A DNA stretch of 64,000 bases, taken from the NCBI RefSeq assembly GCF_004803915.1, contig NZ_CP039396.1, forward strand, positions 2,480,001-2,544,000, read 5' to 3'. This stretch comes from Duncaniella dubosii (lineage in GTDB: Bacteria > Bacteroidota > Bacteroidia > Bacteroidales > Muribaculaceae). The translations under genes were made by a program, and so were the position numbers. This document shows positions 1 to 7,067 of the stretch, piece by piece. Below the pieces are notes generated by a model, which ran no database searches, had not been told where the DNA came from, and saw only the letters and a program-made list of their open reading frames with translations. Position 1 is the stretch's first letter, and the number at the start of each line of letters is the position of its first letter.

Positions 1-793
1 GCTCATCATATTTTCGATCAGTTGTATTATATGAGCTGACATAGATCTTTATACTGTTGCTGATGTCAGTAATGTGTTCGGTCTTTCTAATGACATCCAG
101 AACTGACTGATAGTAGAACATGCCATTAAATTCCAGTTCATTGGCGAAATCAATCATTGCTTGCTGTAATTCCGTCAATGCCTGGGCTGCCGTCACATAA
201 CTGTCATTATAATAAATGGGATTGTGCTTATCTGCAATAATGGTGATTATGTCACCGGGGGAGCTTTCACAATAGATGTCGGCTCCTATAAATTTGATTT
301 GCTGAACATACATTCTGAAAGCGGTCAGCTCATAATCATTGAGAGGCATATAAGGAATACCATTATTGACTTCATTAGAGTTGTCATTGGCTTTGCATAC
401 TTTCAAAGTGAGCGACATATCATCAGTTTGCCATGCAGCTTTTTCAATAATTCTGTGAGATGTGTCTGGCTGGACGTATTCAATTTTCATTGTGTCTTCA
501 TTGAAACGTAGCTCATCTCCAGTTTCAGTCACACTATTGTATTGGAACTTTTTGGCCATCATTGCATACCAATCTGGAGTGCCATTGATGCGACCTTTGA
601 GAACTTCTGCAATCCTTACTTGAAATAGGTCAAGCACAGCCTCGTAAGTATGTATGCAGACGGCCACAACATAGGTCAGCAAGTTGAACATACTGAGCTT
701 ACTGTTGCTGCGGCCGGTATTGAGTTCTGTCAGCTGGAGATAATTGTTTCGTGTGCTGACAGCTTCGGAATATATTTGACTTACACTTCTCAT
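1..793 (-). CDS. Baseplate-region structural protein, partial (C-terminus off window)
   Basis: The reverse-strand frame is open from an ATG at 793 to the window edge (264 codons, no stop), so the C-terminus lies outside. The ATG overlaps the stop codon of the upstream LysM-like gene as ATGA, which suggests translational coupling. I recognise no catalytic motif. Residues around 35-60 include a hydrophobic helical stretch (LLTYVVAVCIHTYEAVLDL), and the rest is mixed soluble sequence. Its place at the end of the tail and baseplate gene run suggests a baseplate or tail component, by position only. Confidence 0.6.
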   Translation of the reverse strand, partial: MRSVSQIYSEAVSTRNNYLQLTELNTGRSNSKLSMFNLLTYVVAVCIHTYEAVLDLFQVRIAEVLKGRINGTPDWYAMMAKKFQYNSVTETGDELRFNEDTMKIEYVQPDTSHRIIEKAAWQTDDMSLTLKVCKANDNSNEVNNGIPYMPLNDYELTAFRMYVQQIKFIGADIYCESSPGDIITIIADKHNPIYYNDSYVTAAQALTELQQAMIDFANELEFNGMFYYQSVLDVIRKTEHITDISNSIKIYVSSYNTTDRKYDE

Positions 794-1461
794 TGCGTGA
801 TTATCAGTTTATTTAAGTCCTCAATATTTAAGACCGAAAGAAATTCATCGGCATAAATAGTTCCGAGGGGATAATAAATACCATTAAGTTCGCGGAAATC
901 CAATTTTGAACATTCAAAGTCACCATAGAAAGTAATGATATGTTTTCCGGACCCCTTATAGCAGTGTTCGACTTCTTGCTCTTCAGTTCCTTCTACTATT
1001 TGAGGAGCAGAATAATCTCCCCAGTCCACTATAAGGTGAGTGTCGGCTTTTAACCGCATTATCATATCTGTGGTCTGACCTTGCTGATGTATGACAATCC
1101 GGGGAGTATAGAGTGATTCCCAATACATATTCTGCTCATCTGATGACATTTCCGAGAGAGAATTGTATATGGCAGAATGATAGGTTGCAATATGACTCTT
1201 GACCAGTTCCTCTATATCAAGATAATGATAGATATGCTCCCCATTTTTAACCAGCACATTATTGTCCTTTAGCCATATTACAATGCTCTTGTTGATAGCA
1301 AACTCTTCATGATAGTTAAGAACCATACCATAGGATAGTTGGGTTTCCATATTGAGCCATTCATTGCTTATCAACAAATCAAAAATGCCCTCTATACTGC
1401 CATAGAGAGTCAATGCTACATCGTATATATTTTGTCCGCTTCGGACTTTATATTGCGCCAT
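790..1461 (-). CDS. LysM-like baseplate/tail protein
   Basis: 223 residues. The N-terminus (about residues 3-45) has LysM-like character, with YKVRSGQNIYDVALTLYGS followed by a helix, as found in small phage baseplate proteins that bind peptidoglycan or act as structural LysM modules. The remainder has no motif I know. The stop overlaps the next gene's start (ATGA at 790-793), so the two are probably translated together and may act in the same baseplate substructure. The DGR cassette lies upstream, so the cassette sits inside the tail/baseplate operon. LysM assignment is from sequence pattern; the baseplate role is inferred. Confidence 0.65.
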   Translation of the reverse strand: MAQYKVRSGQNIYDVALTLYGSIEGIFDLLISNEWLNMETQLSYGMVLNYHEEFAINKSIVIWLKDNNVLVKNGEHIYHYLDIEELVKSHIATYHSAIYNSLSEMSSDEQNMYWESLYTPRIVIHQQGQTTDMIMRLKADTHLIVDWGDYSAPQIVEGTEEQEVEHCYKGSGKHIITFYGDFECSKLDFRELNGIYYPLGTIYADEFLSVLNIEDLNKLIITQ

Positions 1462-1491
1462 TGATTTTTCAATATTATTTGTTATGGAATA

Positions 1492-1528
1492 AAGCCGTCC
1501 AAGGACATAGTTTATCCAAGGACGGCTT
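1492..1528 (-). terminator. Terminator-like hairpin after the 136-residue gene
   Basis: A perfect 9-bp stem AAGCCGTCC (1492-1500) / GGACGGCTT (1520-1528) with a 19-nt loop lies between the 1544-1954 gene and the LysM-like gene. On the minus strand it is followed by a weakly T-rich TTTATT. The position and G+C-rich stem fit a rho-independent terminator, although the U tract is poor. Confidence 0.55.
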
Positions 1529-1543
1529 CATGCGGGCGGTAAA

Positions 1544-1954
1544 TTAGGCTTCAATGCCCATTACCTCCTTGGCGATGGTCTTGGCGAGATCGCGGTATGC
1601 CTGGTAAGCCTCGTATTCGGCGGCATACTCAGCAGCTTTCTCTTCCGATACTGTGCCGGTGCGGGCAGCCAGGAAGTTGGCTGTGATGGCTTCAGACTGA
1701 TCAGTGTCATACTTGCGCTTGATGAGCGTCGAGAGCAGCTGAGGATAGCTGAACGGCATTTCGAGGGCGACAACCTCTCCGTCGATTGTTACTACAGCGC
1801 AACCGCCGATCTTCTGGACGTGGTTGCCATGAAGATCCATATCCTTCTGTGCTTCCATTTCGGCAAGCATTTCAGGAGATATGACAGACTCTTCGGGAGC
1901 CATAACCTCTTCCTGTTCTACTACAGGTTCATTGTTGTTGTTGATCTGGTCCAT
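1544..1954 (-). CDS. Hypothetical acidic protein downstream of the DGR
   Basis: 136 residues of no recognised family. The N-terminal 35 residues are low-complexity and acidic (N/E/P rich). A short beta-rich segment (GGCAVVTIDGEVVALEMPF) follows, and the C-terminal half is predicted helical and Ala/Glu/Tyr rich. The gene lies between the DGR reverse transcriptase and the LysM-like baseplate gene, is preceded by an ACTATTA-type element (1987-2001), and is followed by a hairpin. It may be a small tail protein or chaperone; this is position-based only. Confidence 0.6.
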   Translation of the reverse strand: MDQINNNNEPVVEQEEVMAPEESVISPEMLAEMEAQKDMDLHGNHVQKIGGCAVVTIDGEVVALEMPFSYPQLLSTLIKRKYDTDQSEAITANFLAARTGTVSEEKAAEYAAEYEAYQAYRDLAKTIAKEVMGIEA

Positions 1955-1986
1955 TGTTCAGATTTTTTTGAAAGTTAAAACTGGTG

Positions 1987-2001
1987 TTTATTATTAATAG
2001 T
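1987..2001 (-). promoter_or_regulatory. ACTATTA-type candidate late promoter
   Basis: Minus-strand ACTATTAATAATAAA matches the recurrent ACTATTAnnnATAAA element found ahead of many virion genes here. It overlaps the stop codon of the DGR reverse transcriptase and precedes the 1954 start by about 33 nt. Confidence 0.45.
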
Positions 2002-3313
2002 CTCGTTGACTTTCAAGTATGGGAATAGGGGGAATATTAATTGAGGTGTATTCAACTAACATTCTGATATATTTATCTTTATCATCTCTTTCCTCAAATT
2101 CTGCAATAGGCTGAGGAAGTGATAATCTATCTTGATAATTATGATTGAGACGGTATCTGATGCGATTCCGAGGATGATATTTCTTTTTCAGTTTGACCAC
2201 TTCCATGTGACCTTTGATATAAACCCACTTGAAAATACGAGGTTCAATTTCCATAAGTCCATTATATCTGATGGCATAACTATCATAATGCCTTAATAAT
2301 CCTAAGTAACTATTGACTGAGGATAAAGCCTTGATGATCTGAGATTTGGTACGACATTGGTTCAGTCTGTGAACACTATGCCGGAAGCTGGTGACTGTAC
2401 GATTTAATGGATAAACTCTTCCCGGTTTAACTACGGCGCCGGTAAAGTCCAATCCTTTGGTATAATGTTGCATATAGAATTTCTTTGGAGATAGTTTTAA
2501 TCCAAGAGATTCTAATTTGACCCTAATTTTTGGAATTGCGTTTAGAATTTGCTCTTTTGTATCGGCCACCAAATAAATGTCATCCACATATCTGCCGTGA
2601 TATTTGATACCAAACTCCTTTTCAATCGCCCAATCCAAAGAGTTCAAAAGGTAGTTGGCAAACATCTGAGATGGAAGATTCCCGATAGGCATACCCAATC
2701 CATTGCCATTTGTAAAGAGTGATTTGCTGGCTGGAAGATTATTCCACATTGCTTCAGATGACTGTCTGATACAATTCTCTTCCGGACAATGACTTAATAC
2801 CACATGACATAGATAAATCAAATCGTCTTTATCCTCGCCGTGATACTTTTCTTCCACCAGTCTGACAACCATATCCTCAACCAGTTTCTTAGGGATAGAC
2901 ATAAAGAAACTATTGATGTCAACGGTGGCTACATAGCAATCCTGAGTGTAGTTATTTGAACACTCGATTATATCTTTCTTCAACTGATCGACACCGGCCA
3001 GAGTGCCTTTGCCATTTCTACAGTTGAAAGTGCGATCATTAAATTCTTGTTCGATTATTGGCTCTAATCGGAGCCTGATGTAATGATGAATGATGCGGTC
3101 TGCAAAATCGGCCGCAAAAACCTCACGATATTTGGGGCGACTAACGACAAAGCAAATGGAACGTTTCGGATAATAGGTTCTATTGTTGATGGCTTGCATC
3201 ATATTATAGAGATTGCCTTCTACATCAAGAGTAAACCTGATGCAGTTGTTTGTCCGCGACTTGTGTACGCGACAATCTAAATAGGCTTCTACTAATCCTT
3301 CATACGTTACCAT
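1994..3313 (-). CDS. DGR reverse transcriptase
   Basis: 439 residues. The protein carries reverse-transcriptase palm motifs: an aspartate-containing VATVDINSFFMSIP segment (about residues 128-141), IGNLPSQMFANYLL (about 211-224) and the catalytic YVDDIYLVA (about 242-250). The IGxxxSQ sequence at motif 4 is characteristic of DGR reverse transcriptases, which copy the template repeat with errors at adenines. No maturase or endonuclease domain is seen. Directly upstream are the template repeat and avd, then the target gene with its variable repeat, which is the usual order of a complete cassette. The protein is expected to work with Avd and the template RNA to rewrite the two variable regions found in this window. 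Confidence 0.95.
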   Translation of the reverse strand: MVTYEGLVEAYLDCRVHKSRTNNCIRFTLDVEGNLYNMMQAINNRTYYPKRSICFVVSRPKYREVFAADFADRIIHHYIRLRLEPIIEQEFNDRTFNCRNGKGTLAGVDQLKKDIIECSNNYTQDCYVATVDINSFFMSIPKKLVEDMVVRLVEEKYHGEDKDDLIYLCHVVLSHCPEENCIRQSSEAMWNNLPASKSLFTNGNGLGMPIGNLPSQMFANYLLNSLDWAIEKEFGIKYHGRYVDDIYLVADTKEQILNAIPKIRVKLESLGLKLSPKKFYMQHYTKGLDFTGAVVKPGRVYPLNRTVTSFRHSVHRLNQCRTKSQIIKALSSVNSYLGLLRHYDSYAIRYNGLMEIEPRIFKWVYIKGHMEVVKLKKKYHPRNRIRYRLNHNYQDRLSLPQPIAEFEERDDKDKYIRMLVEYTSINIPPIPILESQRDY

Positions 3314-3379
3314 ATCAGCACTAAAAGTGATAATGCCATTTATAATTAGTCTTATCTGTTAGCAAAAAATGCGATTTGT

Positions 3380-3492
3380 TGAAATGCTGCCACAGCGCGG
3401 ACGTAGTTGCTGTTCGTGGCCTTAGTGTTCCAGTTGTTGAGGTTGCCGTCGTTCAGGTTCAAGTTCCAAGCGTTCGTCGCCGAGTTCTCAGT
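3380..3492 (-). repeat. DGR template repeat (TR)
   Basis: 113 nt matching the 3' ends of two genes (4263-4375 and 53836-53945). Read on the minus strand, the variable codons are almost all AAC, the usual DGR design that cannot produce a stop by adenine change. Compared with VR1, 14 of 15 substitutions are at TR adenines; compared with VR2, 10 of 10. The last bases of the repeat (GTGGCAGCATTTCA) are invariant and correspond to the initiation-of-mutagenic-homing zone. Downstream sequence differs between TR and VRs, as expected. No protein is needed from this segment. Confidence 0.96.
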
Positions 3493-3607
3493 GTATCGGG
3501 TACGTTTTCTTATTCTTAACTACCTATGGCAGTAGTACCCCCATTTCTCACAGAAGCGCATACTCTATGGTCATCCTTAAATTTCCATACTCTGTGCGTT
3601 GCACCGA

Positions 3608-3991
3608 TCAATCAGTCTCATCCGCAGAAGTGCGTTTGCGATACTTCTTTTTCGATGCGTTCTTCCATGCTGTCACTTGTTTGCCGATAGTCGCCTCCAA
3701 ATACATGAGATTGGATTGTTGCTTCCGGCTTATCCAACGATTATCGCCAGCAAGTCTAACTATCAGTTTGCAGTGTTCAAACTCACAGATGAAGTCGGTC
3801 AAATATGCTTCTCGCTCACTCTTGAACATATTTGCCTTAACAATGAATGTCGGCAATGAGATAGCAATTTTGATCCATTCTTGACCAACGGTGTGTTTTA
3901 CATCCCTTGGAAAATTCTTTTGAGTGTCAATCACTGCTTGAATGTAGTGATAGGTTTCAACATAAACCGGCAATTCGTTAGATAAAGCCAT
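3608..3991 (-). CDS. avd: Avd, DGR accessory variability determinant
   Basis: 127 residues, mostly helical and basic, with a K/R-rich tail, matching the size of Avd four-helix bundle proteins. Recognisable signatures include KNFPRDVKHTVGQEWIKIA near residues 27-45 and IGKQVTAWKNASKKK near the C-terminus. Avd forms a barrel-like oligomer that binds the DGR reverse transcriptase and template RNA and is needed for mutagenic homing. The gene lies between target gene and TR, as in other DGRs. A 17-bp leader motif (4010-4026) lies 18 nt before its start codon, also seen before early genes, so avd may be under a different control from the neighbouring virion genes. Confidence 0.9.
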   Translation of the reverse strand: MALSNELPVYVETYHYIQAVIDTQKNFPRDVKHTVGQEWIKIAISLPTFIVKANMFKSEREAYLTDFICEFEHCKLIVRLAGDNRWISRKQQSNLMYLEATIGKQVTAWKNASKKKYRKRTSADETD

Positions 3992-4009
3992 TGCAACGGA
4001 GTATTAAGA

Positions 4010-4026
4010 AACACTGCTTTCATCAT
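4010..4026 (-). promoter_or_regulatory. Conserved GATGAAAGCAGTGTT leader upstream of avd
   Basis: Minus-strand ATGATGAAAGCAGTGTT, 18 nt before the avd ATG. The same 17-mer (with G in first position) occurs at 38539-38555 and 39153-39169, and with one further change at 36367-36383, each shortly before a start codon. It contains ATG AAA GCA GTG TTY, so it may also begin a leader peptide. Confidence 0.6.
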
Positions 4027-4097
4027 TTTTACAATAACAAACTGATTGCCAGTAGATAATCAGTTTATCCGCATAACATTATAGAAACCCTATAAAG

Positions 4098-4179
4098 CAC
4101 ACATTGCTTACCTCAGAGTACTGGAACTAATCCTGAACCTTCCAAAACGGCGACCGCTCCGAGGTAAGTTGAATGTGTG
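4098..4179. other. Long imperfect stem-loop between avd and the DGR target
   Basis: CACACATT-gc-TTACCTC (4098-4114) pairs with GAGGTAA-gttg-AATGTGTG (4161-4179), giving about 15 bp with a small internal loop and a 46-nt apical region. It lies between avd and the downstream DGR hairpin with no ORF in it. It could be an RNA structure, for example processing of the target/avd transcript, but function is unknown. Confidence 0.5.
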
Positions 4180-4253
4180 TATCTCTTCAACCCTAATGCT
4201 CGCTGCGCTCGCTCGTCGCTAACGCTCCGAAGAGTTGAAGGGTTGAAGAGATA
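4180..4253 (-). other. DGR target-recognition hairpin/cruciform beside VR1
   Basis: A perfect 15-bp inverted repeat, TATCTCTTCAACCCT (4180-4194) and AGGGTTGAAGAGATA (4239-4253), begins 9 nt past the end of VR1. Its loop is G/C-rich with GAGCG/AGCGA repeats similar to the loop beside VR2. Hairpins placed just after the variable repeat are known to promote DGR retrohoming. The stem differs in sequence from that at VR2 but has the same length and the same 9-nt spacing, which argues that structure is what is selected. Confidence 0.85.
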
Positions 4254-4258
4254 AAGGG

Positions 4259-5083
4259 TTAATGAAATGCTGCCACAGCGCGGCCGTAGCCGCTGCCCGT
4301 GGCCTTAGTGCCCCAGTAGTAGAGGCTGCCGTCGTTCAGGTACAAGCGCCAAGCGTTCGTCGCCGAGCCCTCAGTCGAGGACCAATGCCAGGACTCAACA
4401 AGCGGGCTGGCGCCCGAAATGACTGAGAGGCACAGATTGATGGCGTATTTGTGCTTCCAGATGGTGATCAGCTCTGCGATAGAGGGGAGCCACCATTGTC
4501 CAGCGCCGATACCGACTGTTTCGCCATCGTCATTGATGTAGGAGCGATCGTAGGCGTTGCACCATGCAGGCGCAAACTGGGTCCAGGTCTCTTCCTCTTC
4601 ACCGAAGAGTTCGACACCTTTGGCCATGATAGCGGCGGTGCGGGTCTTGCCTGAGTAGTCAACATACGCTTTGTTGTAGTCGCCGCCGGTATCGGCATTG
4701 ACTGCGATAGCGTTTTTCGACCATTTGAGCTGAGTGCCGGTGGGAGAAACGATGATTGGTGCCTGACCGTCAATGAGAACGAGAACACCATCAGCAACTT
4801 CGCCAGCGGCTTCGAGGGCAGCCCACTTCCAGTAGGGAACAGCGAGAGGCCAGTTATCGCTCTTACGGTGGTAGGTCACGAAACAGCCGTCAGTGGCTGC
4901 CTGAAGCTGCGGGTTAGCTTCCAGCTGATTGTTGGAAAGAGTGTCGACCTGATTCTGAAGAGCGACGTCCTTGTCATGCAGAGACTTGATCTGATCTTTC
5001 AAGAATTTCTGGACCTGAGCACCAGTTGCCTGGGCACCCTTTGCACCCCAGTCATCTTCCATTGTTAAAACTTTTTCTGCCAT
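4259..5083 (-). CDS. DGR target protein 1, C-type-lectin-like tail receptor candidate
   Basis: 274 residues. Residues about 20-60 form a helical, coiled-coil-like N-terminal segment. The C-terminal half resembles DUF1566/C-type-lectin-fold DGR targets, with WWLPSIAEL near residue 200, then HWSSTE leading into the variable region. The last 38 residues are encoded by VR1 (4263-4375), where AAC codons of the template have become G, R, Y and S codons. The gene follows the tail-fibre genes in the late operon, so the product is probably displayed on the fibre tip or baseplate and binds changeable host surface ligands. Family is well supported; location on the virion is inferred. Confidence 0.92.
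   Translation of the reverse strand: MAEKVLTMEDDWGAKGAQATGAQVQKFLKDQIKSLHDKDVALQNQVDTLSNNQLEANPQLQAATDGCFVTYHRKSDNWPLAVPYWKWAALEAAGEVADGVLVLIDGQAPIIVSPTGTQLKWSKNAIAVNADTGGDYNKAYVDYSGKTRTAAIMAKGVELFGEEEETWTQFAPAWCNAYDRSYINDDGETVGIGAGQWWLPSIAELITIWKHKYAINLCLSVISGASPLVESWHWSSTEGSATNAWRLYLNDGSLYYWGTKATGSGYGRAVAAFH
4263..4375 (-). repeat. DGR variable repeat 1 (VR1)
   Basis: Aligns without gaps to the template repeat at 3380-3492. Substitutions: 14 at template adenines and one T-to-G (GTC to GGC, Val to Gly) close to the invariant end. The exception could be an old point mutation in either copy. Identity stops sharply at both ends. Confidence 0.95.
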
Positions 5084-5111
5084 GTTGAAAAATTGAATTA
5101 AAAAACTGTTG

Positions 5112-5126
5112 GTTTATATATAATAG
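5112..5126 (-). promoter_or_regulatory. ACTATTA-type candidate late promoter before DGR target 1
   Basis: Minus-strand ACTATTATATATAAA, 28 nt before the start at 5083. It is one of the closest matches to the shared element. Confidence 0.5.
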
Positions 5127-5144
5127 TATCGAGTCATTCAAACT

Positions 5145-5606
5145 CTAAATCCCGTTATCCCACACAGCGTCCTGTTGCCAAGGATACTCATTAATCCATA
5201 ATCCAGTACCTATTACGCCGTAATGGGTGATTATGAATTTTTCTTCCAGATTACTAAGCCGTTTCTCCATCTCAGTGGCGTGGAACCAAGCGATTTTGGT
5301 AGGTATTCCCTGAGCATTGAGAACTACATTCTTAGCAATCGAAAGCCCCCAGCCATCAGAAACTTGATTGTCGGGGTAGATTACACATTGCCCAGCGTGG
5401 AAACCAGCGAGGTTCCCACTTGCCGGGTCTGTATATAGAGTGTCTGTTTCAGTGGGCTGTTGAGTCGCAACGGGAGTGTACTCATCACGACTCAAAAGAG
5501 CAAGCATATAAGTTTTAGTAAGTCCTAACTGCTCCCAGCAAGACTGAATACTAAAATCTTGACCTGCTATTTTGAGTGTTTGGAATTTTTTTGAAGTATC
5601 TGCCAT
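5145..5606 (-). CDS. Tail-fibre-associated protein with W-rich repeat end
   Basis: 153 residues. The N-terminal part is unrecognised. The C-terminus reads GTGLWINEYPWQQDAVWDN, the same Trp-rich unit (GxWxxxxxWxxxxxWdN) that is repeated about eight times in the large fibre encoded at 6544-9260. The two proteins therefore share a structural module and probably assemble together or use the same attachment fold. A short coiled coil (KRLSNLEEKF) precedes the unit. The gene lies between the fibre gene at 5626 and the DGR target, without a recognised terminator. Confidence 0.7.
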   Translation of the reverse strand: MADTSKKFQTLKIAGQDFSIQSCWEQLGLTKTYMLALLSRDEYTPVATQQPTETDTLYTDPASGNLAGFHAGQCVIYPDNQVSDGWGLSIAKNVVLNAQGIPTKIAWFHATEMEKRLSNLEEKFIITHYGVIGTGLWINEYPWQQDAVWDNGI

Positions 5607-5625
5607 TGCGATAAGTTTTTAGAGT

Positions 5626-6483
5626 TTATTCCACTACTGAGAATCCGGAAAGCGTGACGGTCTGAGTGGCAGCGTCATACGCTACAGTGTTTGCGGTGGC
5701 ACCGTCCTGTATTCCGTCAAGTTTGGATTTGAATGCGTTGGTAAAGTCATTCTGAGAAAGACCTTTACCATCCTCTTTGCTGACTTTGCCATTCAGAGCG
5801 GTATCTACCTCAGTCTTGGTATAATAGTTACCAATGTTGAGGTCGTTGATTGCGGCGGCAATAGCGGCCTTGACTGTAGCGGGATCACCTTCACCACCAA
5901 TCCCTGTCAAAAGATTTTCGATGTTGGTAATTGCCGCAGTCATCTGAGCAGCTTCACCACCATGTTCAGCAGCCCAGTCGATGAGTTCTTTGTAGGAGTT
6001 TACTACACCATCATCGGAAACCTTGGTGGCGAAGTCGTTGAAGGCGTCTGTGATCGCCTTGGAAACTGACCCGGATCCAGTGCCGTTAAGGGTGTCGATT
6101 TTGCCACTGAGGGTAGATACCTCAGAAGATTCGGCTTTAGCGTCGATAACCGCCTTCAAAGCTGCGTCCAGCTCATCAGCTGACACATTGGCCTTATAAG
6201 CAAGAGCAGCGAGGCCCCTGATAGGAACATCAGTTCCCTGCACTGAGATGGTGCCGTTGGTCGAACCCGTTGCAATCAGAATATCGACAATTTTGGAAGC
6301 GATACTGAGAGCAACCCCATTAACCTTGACACCTTCCAGTACGTTAGCTTCTGCACCTGCTGAAATGCCGGCAAGTTTGTTGAAATCTTCAGGAGACATC
6401 AAACCTGCCTGGTCAGAAGCAGCTGCTGGGATGACGAAGGATTCTCCACCAATGACAAAGCGTGTAACTTTAAGATCTGCCAT
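5626..6483 (-). CDS. Tail-fibre protein
   Basis: 285 residues. The N-terminal segment VIPAAASDQAGLMSPEDFNKL followed by AGAEANV, and near the C-terminus YYTKTEVDTALNGKVS and KSKLDGIQDGATANTV, are phrases typical of phage fibre stalks in Bacteroidetes elements. Composition is rich in A/S/T/G/D, as in fibrous trimeric proteins. No enzyme motif is seen. Position between the W-rich fibre and the DGR target supports a fibre stalk or adaptor. Confidence 0.78.
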   Translation of the reverse strand: MADLKVTRFVIGGESFVIPAAASDQAGLMSPEDFNKLAGISAGAEANVLEGVKVNGVALSIASKIVDILIATGSTNGTISVQGTDVPIRGLAALAYKANVSADELDAALKAVIDAKAESSEVSTLSGKIDTLNGTGSGSVSKAITDAFNDFATKVSDDGVVNSYKELIDWAAEHGGEAAQMTAAITNIENLLTGIGGEGDPATVKAAIAAAINDLNIGNYYTKTEVDTALNGKVSKEDGKGLSQNDFTNAFKSKLDGIQDGATANTVAYDAATQTVTLSGFSVVE

Positions 6484-6510
6484 TTTGTTATTTATTTGAA
6501 GTATATAAAA

Positions 6511-6534
6511 TTACGAGTCATTACTCCCTCGTAA
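6511..6534 (-). terminator. Terminator-like hairpin after the large fibre
   Basis: TTACGAG (6511-6517) / CTCGTAA (6528-6534) is a 7-bp stem with a 10-nt loop, followed on the minus strand by TTTTATATAC. It lies between the fibre gene end (6544) and the next start (6483). Confidence 0.55.
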
Positions 6535-6543
6535 ATAGAGTTT

Positions 6544-6963
6544 TTAGATTGTGACCGTAGCTGTATCGGGATCGTAAGATTTTACTGTGACAGTCGAAGA
6601 ACCTCCAGTTCCTACAGAAGCTGCGGCTTCAGTAATCAGGGCATTTGACCATTTTGAGGTATTATCCCAAAGCAATAGATTTTGCCATTTTCCGACATTA
6701 AGGACTGTAAAGCAATCCATTAATGTTTCAAGTTGGTTCTGGTGCTGTTCAATAATAGTCTGTTGAGTAGTATATTGCTGAATGAAGAGAGCAAACTGAG
6801 ATTCCAGAGCTGTCAGACGGCTGTTGTGACTGATGATGTCGTTCTCTGCTTCGGAGATACTATTGGGAGAGTTGTACCATATATCCGTATCATTCCAGAA
6901 GAAGGGGTCTGCCCATTCGCCTTTCTCAAAACATCCGTTATAAGCTCGGATGTCATCGAGCAT
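6544..6963 (-). CDS. C-terminal part of the W-rich tail fibre, separated by a frameshift
   Basis: 139 residues from the ATG at 6963, but the same reading frame is open upstream to about 7125 and continues the repeat pattern of the 7068-9260 gene: after the shift it reads DLFIWNNDHLWANGAGVID, exactly the expected continuation of the sixth repeat. The part from the ATG itself carries two more repeats (CFEKGEWADPFFW and VGKWQNLLLW) separated by a coiled coil, then a Gly/Ser/Val-rich end. I read it as the C-terminus of one fibre of roughly 900 residues, cut by a one-base shift in a G run near 7117. It may be expressed only as part of a fusion. Confidence 0.8.
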   Translation of the reverse strand: MLDDIRAYNGCFEKGEWADPFFWNDTDIWYNSPNSISEAENDIISHNSRLTALESQFALFIQQYTTQQTIIEQHQNQLETLMDCFTVLNVGKWQNLLLWDNTSKWSNALITEAAASVGTGGSSTVTVKSYDPDTATVTI

Positions 6964-7067
6964 TTTCTGATATTCAGACTGATGATCTTCGGCTCTCTGA
7001 TTGATGTTATCAATCTCTTCACTGATTACGTCAATCCTTTCATTGGTATCGGCAATAGCCTCATCAA

